From assembly GCF_007830515.1 (NCBI RefSeq), contig NZ_VLKT01000048.1, positions 1-57,374 on the forward strand: a stretch of 57,374 bases of DNA. The letters are read 5' to 3'. The stretch's first letter is position 1. Each line of letters opens with the position of its first letter. The DNA is from Mesorhizobium tianshanense. GTDB lineage: Bacteria; Pseudomonadota; Alphaproteobacteria; Rhizobiales; Rhizobiaceae. Position numbers and translations under genes: made by a program. This document shows positions 7,532 to 15,183 of this stretch, piece after piece. The notes under the pieces were generated by a model. It was not told where the DNA came from. It saw only the letters and a list, made by a program, of their open reading frames with translations, and searched no databases.

Positions 7532-8527
7532 ATGACGCTCACCGTCGTCGACATGCACACCGGCGGCGAGCCGCTGCGGATCGTCACCGGCGGTTATCCG
7601 CAGATTCCCAAAGGCACGATCCTGCAAAAGCGCGCCTATGTGCGTGATCACCTCGATCATCTCAGGAAGATCCTGATGTTCGAGCCGCGCGGCCATTACG
7701 ACATGTACGGCGCGCTGCTGGTCGAGCCCGACCTGCCCGACGCCGACCTCGCCGTGCTGTTCATGCACAATGAGGGCTATTCGACCATGTGCGGCCACGC
7801 CATCGTCGCGCTCGGCCGCTACGCCGTCGACGAAGGGCTGGTGGCACGGCAGGAGCCGGTGACGACGGTCAACATCGAAGCGCCGTGTGGGCTGGTCGTC
7901 GCCGCGGTCGAGGTGCAGGACGGCAAGGCGGGTGCTGTGTCGTTCGAAAGCGTGCCGGCCTTTCTGTTCGCCCGCGACCAGGAGATCGAATTGCCGGGTT
8001 ATGGTGCGATCGGCTTCGACATCGCCTATGGCGGCGCCTTCTATGCACTGGCCGATTGCCGCCAGTTCGGGCTGGAGTTCGGCAGGAACCGCGTGCACGA
8101 TTTCGTCGACGCGGCAACGGCGCTGACGGGGAAATTGAAGGCCGAATTCCCGCTGTCGCACCCCGACCATGCCGATCTCGCCTTTCTCTACGGCACCATC
8201 CTGACCGACGGACAGGACGTATTTTCCGATGCCCCGACCAAGAACATCTGCGTCTTCGCCGAGGCCGAGGTCGATCGTTCGCCGACCGGCTCGGGCGTCA
8301 CCGCGCGGCTGGCGGCGATGCATGCCAAGGGCCAGATCGCCGGCCAGACGCGGCTGTTCGAGAGTGTCGCCGGCTCGCGCTTTTCCGGCAGCGTGGCGAG
8401 GACCGCGAAAGCCGGGCCGAATGACGCCATCATCGCCCGCGTCGGCGGCCGCGCCTTTTATTCCGGGCGGGCCGAATTCATCGTCGAGCCCGACGACGAG
8501 TTGGGACGCGGTTTTCTGCTGCGCTAA
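7532..8527 (+). CDS. Proline racemase family protein, probable trans-3-hydroxy-L-proline dehydratase
   Basis: A 331-residue member of the proline racemase/4-hydroxyproline epimerase family, with the N-terminal signature DMHTGGEPLRIVTGG and the first active-site cysteine in STMCGHAIVALGRY (about residue 87). The second catalytic position, which is Cys in racemases and epimerases (SPCGxG), is Thr here: DRSPTGSGVTARLA (about residue 252). A Cys/Thr pair is characteristic of trans-3-hydroxy-L-proline dehydratases (EC 4.2.1.77). The reaction would feed hydroxyproline into delta-1-pyrroline-2-carboxylate. The last four bases overlap the convergent CysZ-like gene. Confidence 0.85.
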   Translation: MTLTVVDMHTGGEPLRIVTGGYPQIPKGTILQKRAYVRDHLDHLRKILMFEPRGHYDMYGALLVEPDLPDADLAVLFMHNEGYSTMCGHAIVALGRYAVDEGLVARQEPVTTVNIEAPCGLVVAAVEVQDGKAGAVSFESVPAFLFARDQEIELPGYGAIGFDIAYGGAFYALADCRQFGLEFGRNRVHDFVDAATALTGKLKAEFPLSHPDHADLAFLYGTILTDGQDVFSDAPTKNICVFAEAEVDRSPTGSGVTARLAAMHAKGQIAGQTRLFESVAGSRFSGSVARTAKAGPNDAIIARVGGRAFYSGRAEFIVEPDDELGRGFLLR

Positions 8528-9240
8528 GTCCGCCGATATTCAGGCCGCGCCACTTCCCGCACGGATATGGCCTTGTGCAGGTGCACCATCATGGCGGCGG
8601 CGAAGAGCGGCGTCAGAAGGTTGAGCAGCGGCACCGCGAGGAAGGCAGCCACAACCAGCCCGGCGAGGAACACCGTGACGGCATGTTTCTTGCGCAACGC
8701 CCTGGCCTCGGCCTCCGGGCGAAAGCGCATGGCGGCGAATTCGAAGAACTCGCGCCCGAGCAGATAGCCGTTGACGATGAAGAAGGCGGCGATGTTGATG
8801 CCCGGCACCAGCAGAAGCAGCAAGGCGACGACGTTGCCTGACATGACGACGCCGAAGAATTTTATCGCCAGCACCATCGAGCGCAGTGCCGGCATGGCGC
8901 GGCCGGGCGGTTCGGCGGGATAGTCGGTACGCTCGACCACCTCTGCGACGTCGTCGAGGAACAGGCCGGCGATGATCGCCGTCACCGGTGCGATGAGCAG
9001 CGCCAGCCCGAAGGCAAGAGCGATAGCGGCGATGATGCCGCCCAGCCAGCCGGCCCAGGACGGCAGGCCGGGTATCAGCGTCTCGACCCACGGCAGGGCC
9101 AGCCATTCGACAAGGTTGGTCAGCCCGAACCACAGCGCCGCCAGCGCGAGCAAGGTGAGCCCCAGCGTCTTGATGAAAACCGACCGGAATTCGGGCGAGA
9201 ACAGCCGGCTCAGGGCGGCGCGGGCAGCGTCGAGTATCAC
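8524..9240 (-). CDS. CysZ/EI24 family integral membrane protein
   Basis: A 238-residue hydrophobic protein with about four to six membrane segments (FIKTLGLTLLALAALWFGLT; LGGIIAAIALAFGLALLIAP; NVVALLLLLVPGINIAAFFI; TVFLAGLVVAAFLAVPLLNL) and the central block NGYLLGREFFEFAAMR known from EI24 (CysZ-type) proteins. E. coli CysZ mediates sulfate uptake, but many alphaproteobacterial members have no tested role, and no sulfur genes adjoin this one. It converges on, and overlaps by four bases, the proline-racemase-family gene. Confidence 0.85.
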   Translation of the reverse strand: MILDAARAALSRLFSPEFRSVFIKTLGLTLLALAALWFGLTNLVEWLALPWVETLIPGLPSWAGWLGGIIAAIALAFGLALLIAPVTAIIAGLFLDDVAEVVERTDYPAEPPGRAMPALRSMVLAIKFFGVVMSGNVVALLLLLVPGINIAAFFIVNGYLLGREFFEFAAMRFRPEAEARALRKKHAVTVFLAGLVVAAFLAVPLLNLLTPLFAAAMMVHLHKAISVREVARPEYRRT

Positions 9241-9340
9241 GGCGTTTCAAACCCAATATGTGTAACGCGCCCATCTGGGCAGGACGCCCCCGAGATAGGA
9301 ACGGCAAATCACCAGCGCAACTGCCGATGGTAAACGCAAC

Positions 9341-10243
9341 CTACCGCGCAAGCCTCGCCTGGCGGGCGGGAATGGTCATCGCCGCCACGCCGGCGACGAC
9401 GAAGGCCATTCCCCACCACGCCGTCGGGCCAAGGCTTTCGCCGAGGAACACCGCCCCGATGCCGACGCCGATCGGCACGCGCAGATAGGCTTGCGAAGTG
9501 GTGCCGACGGAGCCCAGCGTATGGATGAGGCGGAAATAGATGCAGAAGGCCAGCGCGGTTGAAAAGACCGAAAGCCCGAGCAGGGCAAGGATCGAGGCTG
9601 TCGACGGCGCCAGCGCCCAGGGCCGGTCGAACACAAGGCTCAAGGGGACGAGAATCGCTGCGCCGCAGAGCATCGAACCGGCGGCCGGAATCATCGGATC
9701 GAGGCCCTTGAAGCCACGGCCGAAAATGGCAGCACCGGCATAGCAGACCGTCGCTGCGACGACGGCAAGCTGCGCCCATAATTGGTGACCAAGACCGCCA
9801 AGCGCCTGGGTGCCGACGATGAGGCATATTCCCGACATGCCGGCGCCGACGCCGAACAGTTTGCGCATGGTCACTGGCTCGTGGCGCGTGATGAGCGCGG
9901 TCAGCAGGAAGGTGAAGATCGGCGACGTCGCATTCAGGATCGTGGCAAGGCCGGCGTCCAGCGAGCGCTCGGCCGCAGCGATCAGCGTGAACGGCACGAC
10001 GCTGTTGAGGCATGCCTGGAACGCGAACCGACGCCAGCTGGCGGCATCGCGCGGCAGGGCAAGGCCACGCCAGCGGATGAGGGCGAGAAGAATTCCACCG
10101 GCAACCAAGGTTCGGGCGGCGATCAGCGTCACCGGCGGGATCGTCTCGACGCCGATCTTGATGAAGGTATAGGAAGCGCCCCACAGCACCGCCAGCGCAA
10201 CGAGGAGCGCCAGCTCGGTCTTCACAGTGGTTTTTGTGGGCAT
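9341..10243 (-). CDS. DMT-superfamily (EamA) transporter
   Basis: A 300-residue inner-membrane protein with ten predicted helices arranged as two EamA repeats. The first opens with LALLVALAVLWGASYTFIKI; the second includes FSTALAFCIYFRLIHTLGSV and ends with AWWGMAFVVAGVAAMTIPAR. EamA proteins export amino acids and other small metabolites; the substrate is unknown. The ATG at 10243 (MPTKTTVKTELALL) was chosen because the longer frame to 10360 adds 39 residues with no family character. It is divergent from the PfkB kinase gene. Confidence 0.9.
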   Translation of the reverse strand: MPTKTTVKTELALLVALAVLWGASYTFIKIGVETIPPVTLIAARTLVAGGILLALIRWRGLALPRDAASWRRFAFQACLNSVVPFTLIAAAERSLDAGLATILNATSPIFTFLLTALITRHEPVTMRKLFGVGAGMSGICLIVGTQALGGLGHQLWAQLAVVAATVCYAGAAIFGRGFKGLDPMIPAAGSMLCGAAILVPLSLVFDRPWALAPSTASILALLGLSVFSTALAFCIYFRLIHTLGSVGTTSQAYLRVPIGVGIGAVFLGESLGPTAWWGMAFVVAGVAAMTIPARQARLAR

Positions 10244-10425
10244 GGCGACTCGCACCTTCAGGGGACATTGATCGACTACGCCATCCCTATAGGCAAGGCA
10301 CGGAAGAAATGCTTCGATCGTTATCCAACCGTGATTGTTGGCTAGGCAAAGCCGCATCAAATCGCTAGACCCGCCCGCGGCCGGCGTGGCAGAAAGCCGG
10401 TGGTTTTATCGCGGAGACATCATTG

Positions 10426-11418
10426 ATGCCGGATTATGACGTGCTTTGTATCGGCAATGCCATCGTCGACATCATCGCCCAGTGCGACGAGGCGTTCCTG
10501 GAGACGAACGGCATCATCAAGGGCGCGATGAACCTGATCGACACGAGGCGCGCCGAACTGCTCTACAGCCGCATGGGCCCGGCCATCGAAGCCTCCGGCG
10601 GCAGCGCCGGCAACACGGCGGCGGGCGTCGCCAGCTTCGGCGGCCGCGCCGCCTTCTTCGGCAAGGTCTCGAACGACCCGCTCGGCGAAATCTACGCCCA
10701 TGACATCCACGCGCAGGGCGTCGCCTTCGACACCAGGCCGCTCAACGGCCAGCCGCCGACGGCGCGCTCGATGATCTTCGTCACGCCCGACGGCGAGCGC
10801 TCGATGAACACCTATCTCGGCGCCTGCATCGAGCTTGGGCCGGAGGATGTCGAGGCCGACAAGGCGTCGGGTGCGGCGGTCACCTATTTCGAAGGTTATC
10901 TGTGGGACCCGCCGCGCGCCAAGGAAGCGATCCGGCAGACGGCGAAGCTCGCGCATGCCGCCGGCCGCGAAGTGTCGATGACGCTGTCGGATTCGTTCTG
11001 CGTCGACCGCTACCGCGACGAGTTCCTCGACCTGATGCGGTCGGGCACCGTCGACATCGTCTTTGCCAACACCCATGAGATCAAGTCGCTCTACCAGACC
11101 GCCTCCTTCGACGAGGCGCTGGCCCAGATCCGCAAGGACTGCAAGATCGCCGCCGTCACCCGTTCGGAAAAGGGCTCGGTCATCGTGCGCGGCGACGAGA
11201 CCGTCACCGTCAACGCGACCAAGATCCGGGAACTGGTCGACACCACGGGCGCCGGCGACCTCTATGCCGCCGGCTTCCTCTACGGCTACACGCAAGGCCG
11301 CAGCCTGAAGGATTGCGGCGATCTCGGCTCGCTGGCGGCCGGGCTGGTCATCCAGCAGCTCGGGCCAAGGCCGAGGCAGAATCTGCGCCGCGAGGCCGAG
11401 CAGGCGGGGCTGATTTAG
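10426..11418 (+). CDS. PfkB-family carbohydrate/adenosine kinase
   Basis: A 330-residue ribokinase-like kinase beginning MPDYDVLCIGNAIVDIIAQC. PfkB signature 1 is GGSAGNTAAGVASFGGRAAF (about residue 60), and signature 2, DTTGAGDLYAAGFLYG (about residue 268), supplies the catalytic aspartate and anion hole. Rhizobial proteins of this kind are usually called adenosine kinase; the substrate is inferred from similarity and could be another nucleoside or sugar. The ATG at 10426 is preferred over a TTG three bases upstream. A palindromic repeat element lies directly downstream. Confidence 0.88.
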   Translation: MPDYDVLCIGNAIVDIIAQCDEAFLETNGIIKGAMNLIDTRRAELLYSRMGPAIEASGGSAGNTAAGVASFGGRAAFFGKVSNDPLGEIYAHDIHAQGVAFDTRPLNGQPPTARSMIFVTPDGERSMNTYLGACIELGPEDVEADKASGAAVTYFEGYLWDPPRAKEAIRQTAKLAHAAGREVSMTLSDSFCVDRYRDEFLDLMRSGTVDIVFANTHEIKSLYQTASFDEALAQIRKDCKIAAVTRSEKGSVIVRGDETVTVNATKIRELVDTTGAGDLYAAGFLYGYTQGRSLKDCGDLGSLAAGLVIQQLGPRPRQNLRREAEQAGLI

Positions 11419-11433
11419 GAGTTTTCTCTCCCC

Positions 11434-11630
11434 TTGCGGGCAGGGCAATCGCATATGCCCCCGTCACCCGAATTGCCAACCGAATTGCGAAGGGCAATTC
11501 GGGGCAATCCGACCTCTCCCCGAGGGGAGAGGAGCGGCGTTGACGCCAGCCTCTTCTCCCCAGCGGGGAGAAGGTGGACGCGAAGCGGCCGGATGAGGGG
11601 GACACCCATATGCGATAGCCCTGCCCTCGC
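11434..11630. repeat. Palindromic intergenic repeat element (RIME/MITE-like)
   Basis: A near-200-base element bounded by inverted repeats: GGGCAGGGCAATCGCATATG at 11438-11457 and its partner CATATGCGATAGCCCTGCCC at 11607-11626 (one mismatch). Inside are further dyads, including CTCTCCCCGAGGGGAGAG and TTCTCCCCAGCGGGGAGAA, so the whole can fold into a branched structure. It occupies most of the gap between the PfkB kinase gene and the next ORF. Elements of this style are common between rhizobial genes and may act as terminators or RNA-stability elements. Confidence 0.8.
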
Positions 11631-11819
11631 ACGGGATGTCGCCGCATAGTGGCGGCGGTTTTGCCGTCGCACTGCACGAGCGAACCGCAACAATTGAAAC
11701 ACTTCAGTCGAGTTTCGGCATTCGTCCGAAACAACCGGGGGCGAAAAGCCGCGCTATGGAGCGTGCCCGACGGGATGGCTCCGCGACCGAGGCCGCCAAC
11801 CAACTGAAGGACCCAGAAA

Positions 11820-12479
11820 ATGTCTACTTCCGCAACAGTCGACGACGTCGATCCCGGCGCGTTGACGCTGACCCATCACGAGAAGCTCAACACCGGCGCC
11901 ATGGCGCGTGCGCATCGGCTGAGCCCGGCCGTGCTCGCCAAAGGCATGGCGCGCCTGGCATCGATGTTCAAGATCGAACGCGCCAGCATCGTCTTGCTGC
12001 TGGCCGCGATCTTGGGGGCCATGGCCGTCACGAACGGCGCCCACGCCGAACAAAGCAATCTCAAGATGAAGCACGGGATTTCGCAAGCAGTGAAGCAGAG
12101 CCCGACGACGCCGCGCCTCGCCCGCCGCACCGAAACCCTCAGGCCGTCAGGCAAACTGCCGTTTGCCGACAAGATCCGCCCCAGGATACAGGCGAAAATC
12201 GACTGCGCTGCGATTGGCTGCAAAGCCAAGCCGCCGATCCTTAAGCATCAGCGCAAAGGCCTGCCTTGCAAGATCGTCGGATGCAAGCCTGGCAATGGCG
12301 GCCATGGCGGCCACCACGGCAATCACCACAACCACCACAAGCACGGCTCCTGGGCGTGGGGCGGCGTGACGATCGTCGCTGCCGACCATGGCGGCTGCGG
12401 CTATGAATTCTGGAAATGGAAGACGACCGGCTGGCGCTATTGGCGGCATGCCTATCTGAGCTGCCGCGACTGGGAATGA
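11820..12479 (+). CDS. His-rich exported or membrane-anchored hypothetical protein
   Basis: A 219-residue protein with an internal hydrophobic segment (IVLLLAAILGAMAVTNGAHA, residues about 58-77) ending in an AHA-type cleavage site after an unusually long N-region, so a later real start or a membrane anchor is possible. The mature part is basic, has cysteine pairs (DCAAIGCK, LPCKIVGCK) and a Gly/His tract (about residues 161-178: GGHGGHHGNHHNHHKHG) that could bind Ni, Zn or Cu. The C-terminus is aromatic-rich (EFWKWKTTGWRYWRHAYLSC). I recognise no family. A strong terminator follows 30 bases after the stop. Confidence 0.62.
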   Translation: MSTSATVDDVDPGALTLTHHEKLNTGAMARAHRLSPAVLAKGMARLASMFKIERASIVLLLAAILGAMAVTNGAHAEQSNLKMKHGISQAVKQSPTTPRLARRTETLRPSGKLPFADKIRPRIQAKIDCAAIGCKAKPPILKHQRKGLPCKIVGCKPGNGGHGGHHGNHHNHHKHGSWAWGGVTIVAADHGGCGYEFWKWKTTGWRYWRHAYLSCRDWE

Positions 12480-12507
12480 GCCGTCCTGTCGCTATGGCAA
12501 ATGTCTG

Positions 12508-12538
12508 GCCTTCCCTCGCAAGCGGGGGAAGGCTTTTT
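12508..12538 (+). terminator. Rho-independent terminator after the His-rich protein gene
   Basis: The arms GCCTTCCCTCGC and GCGGGGGAAGGC pair with one wobble around a two-base loop and are followed by five T residues. It lies about 30 bases beyond the stop codon at 12479, on the plus strand, and separates this gene from the convergent malic enzyme gene. Confidence 0.8.
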
Positions 12539-12657
12539 GCCTGCCGATCGAATGACGGCGGCGAGCCGAACCACCACAGGGCCCATCGGCGCTCGCGTGA
12601 AGAAAGGCCGCCGGCGAACGGCGTGCCGCCGTCCTGGTATCGGCGACGCGGACTGCT

Positions 12658-14937
12658 TCAAGTCCCCGCTGAATACGCCGCAATCGCCGCCATGTTCACG
12701 ATGTCGGAATCCTTGGCATTCAGCGAAACGATCTGCACCGGCTTGTTCAAGCCGACCAGCAGCGGGCCTATGACGGTCGAGCCGCCGAGTTCCTGCAGCA
12801 TCTTGGTCGAGATCGAGGCCGAGTGGAACGCCGGCATGATCAGCACATTGGCCGGGCCGGTCAGCCGGATGAACGGGTATTGCGCCATGGCGCGCGGGTT
12901 GAGCGCCACGTCGGCGGCCATCTCGCCGTCATACTCGAAATCGACGCGCCGCTTGTCGAGGATGCGCACCGCTTCCTGGACGCGCTCGGAGCGCTCGCCC
13001 TGCGGATGGCCGAAGGTCGAGTAGGCGAGCATGGCGAGCCTCGGCTCATAGCCCATGCGGCGGGCAAAGCCGGCGGCCTCCTCGGCGATGTCGGCGATCT
13101 GTTCGGCATTCGGCATGTCGTGCACGGCGGTGTCGGCGACGATCACGGTTCGGCCCCGCGCCAGCACGATCGAGGCGCCGATGACGCGGTGGCCGGGCTT
13201 GGCGTCGATGACGCGGCGGATGTCGTCGAGCGCCGTCGAATAGTTGCGGGTGACGCCGGTGACGATGCCGTCGGCGTCGCCCAGCGCCACCATACAGGCG
13301 GCGAAATGATTGCGATCGTTGTTGATCAGGCGTTGGCAGTCGCGGAACAGGAAGCCCTTGCGCTGCATGCGCTCGTACAGATAGTCGGTGTAGACGCCGT
13401 TGCGGCGCGACAGCCTTGCGTTGATGATCTCGATGCCTTGCCTGTCGAGCTCGATGCCGGCGTTCCTGGCGTTCTCCTTGATGATGTCGTCGCGGCCGAG
13501 CAGGATGGCGGTGCCGAGCCGCTGGTTCACATAGGAGACGGCGGCGCGCATGACCTGCTCCTCCTCGCCCTCGGCGAAGACGATGCGCTTGGGCTGGCGG
13601 CGCACGCGGTCGTAGATGCGCTGTAGCGTCGAGGCGATCGGGTCGCGGCGGGCGGAAAGCTCCTGCGCGTAGCGGTCTAGATCGAGGATCGGCTTGCGGG
13701 CAACGCCGCTGTCCATCGCCGCCTTGGCGACCGCGATCGGAATGGCCGAGATCAGGCGCGGGTCGAACGGCACCGGGATGATGTAGCTGGGGCCGAATTT
13801 CGGCCGGTTGCCCTGGTAAGCGGCGGCAACGTCGTCTGGCACGTCCTGGCGCGCCAGTTCGGCCAGCGCCCGCGCCGCGGCGATCTTCATGTCGTCGTTG
13901 ATGGTGGTGGCGCGTACATCCAGCGCGCCGCGGAAGATGTAGGGGAAGCCAAGCACGTTGTTGACCTGGTTCGGATAATCGGAACGCCCCGTCGCCATGA
14001 TGGCGTCGTTGCGGATCTTGGCCACTTCCTCGGGCGTGATCTCCGGGTCGGGATTGGCCATGGCGAAGATGATCGGCTTCTCAGCCATCGACTGCACCAT
14101 CTTGGTGGTCAGCGCGCCCTTGGCGGAGAGGCCGAGGAACACGTCGGCGCCGTCCAGCGCCTCGGCCAGCGAGCGCGCCTCGGTCTTGACGGCGTGCGCC
14201 GACTTCCACTGGTTCATGCCTTCGGTGCGGCCCTGGAAGACGACGCCCTTGGTGTCGCAAAGGATGATGTTGTCAGGCGCAAAGCCCATCGCCTTCATCA
14301 GCTCGATGCAGGCGATGCCGGCCGCACCGGCCCCGTTGCAGACCATTTTCGTGGTCTTCATGTCGCGGCCGGTGATCTTGAGCGCGTTGATCAGGCCGGC
14401 GGCCGAGATGATGGCGGTGCCATGCTGGTCGTCATGGAAGACCGGTATGTCCATCAGCTCGCGCAGCCGCTGCTCGATGATGAAGCATTCCGGCGCCTTG
14501 ATGTCTTCCAGGTTGATACCGCCGAAGGAGGGCCCGAGGAAACGCACGCAGTTGATGAACTCGTCGGCGTCCTCGGTGTCGACCTCCAGATCGATGGAAT
14601 CGACATCGGCGAAGCGCTTGAACAGCACCGCCTTGCCTTCCATCACCGGCTTGGCGGCCAGCGCGCCGAGATTGCCGAGGCCGAGGATGGCGGTGCCGTT
14701 GGTAATGACGGCGACCATGTTGCCGCGCGTCGTATAGTCGAAGGCGCGGCTGGGATCCTCGGCGATGGCGAGGACGGGAACCGCGACGCCCGGCGAATAG
14801 GCAAGGCTGAGGTCGCGCTGCGTCGCCATCGGCTTGGTGGCGACGATCTCCAGCTTGCCCGGCCGGCCCATGACATGGAAATCCAGCGCCTCCTGCGCAC
14901 TGACGGAGGGGCCGTTGTTTTCGGTTTTCCTGGCCAT
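12658..14937 (-). CDS. NAD(P)-dependent malic enzyme with phosphotransacetylase-like C-terminal domain
   Basis: Oxidatively decarboxylates malate to pyruvate, supplying pyruvate and reducing power during growth on C4-dicarboxylates. At 759 residues it has the fused architecture typical of rhizobial malic enzymes: malic enzyme N-domain (VAVITNGTAILGLGNLGALA, then FHDDQHGTAIISAAGLINAL), NAD-binding domain (VCNGAGAAGIACIELMKAMG) and, from about residue 430, a phosphotransacetylase-like domain (RIVFAEGEEEQVMRAAVSYV). Whether it is the NAD (Dme) or NADP (Tme/MaeB) type cannot be read off safely. The ATG at 14937 (MARKTENNGPSVS) replaces a longer frame to 15051. It is divergent from mutS. Confidence 0.93.
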   Translation of the reverse strand: MARKTENNGPSVSAQEALDFHVMGRPGKLEIVATKPMATQRDLSLAYSPGVAVPVLAIAEDPSRAFDYTTRGNMVAVITNGTAILGLGNLGALAAKPVMEGKAVLFKRFADVDSIDLEVDTEDADEFINCVRFLGPSFGGINLEDIKAPECFIIEQRLRELMDIPVFHDDQHGTAIISAAGLINALKITGRDMKTTKMVCNGAGAAGIACIELMKAMGFAPDNIILCDTKGVVFQGRTEGMNQWKSAHAVKTEARSLAEALDGADVFLGLSAKGALTTKMVQSMAEKPIIFAMANPDPEITPEEVAKIRNDAIMATGRSDYPNQVNNVLGFPYIFRGALDVRATTINDDMKIAAARALAELARQDVPDDVAAAYQGNRPKFGPSYIIPVPFDPRLISAIPIAVAKAAMDSGVARKPILDLDRYAQELSARRDPIASTLQRIYDRVRRQPKRIVFAEGEEEQVMRAAVSYVNQRLGTAILLGRDDIIKENARNAGIELDRQGIEIINARLSRRNGVYTDYLYERMQRKGFLFRDCQRLINNDRNHFAACMVALGDADGIVTGVTRNYSTALDDIRRVIDAKPGHRVIGASIVLARGRTVIVADTAVHDMPNAEQIADIAEEAAGFARRMGYEPRLAMLAYSTFGHPQGERSERVQEAVRILDKRRVDFEYDGEMAADVALNPRAMAQYPFIRLTGPANVLIMPAFHSASISTKMLQELGGSTVIGPLLVGLNKPVQIVSLNAKDSDIVNMAAIAAYSAGT

Positions 14938-15183
14938 GATGCTTTCGATTTCCTCACCCGTGCGGCACCGCTTGAGACGGGGTGCGTGCTTTTTTGAAGC
15001 TACCGGATTAAGGCTACACGCCGCCGCTGTAAACCGCCAAGCGATCCGCAAACGCTGTTCCTGCGCGGTGCGACCTGGCGCGGGGCGAGCCGGGCAAGTT
15101 CCCGCACATGGCCGCGCCGTCTTCCCCTGTTTTTCAAGCTGCCGGCATTAAACCGCGCGAACACATCTGCTAGCGTGCCGCGC

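Noticed and set aside
12301..12345. Short tandem repeat (CCACCACGGCAATCACCACAA-like)
   Set aside because: It codes for the Gly/His tract of the hypothetical protein, so it is explained by coding sequence.
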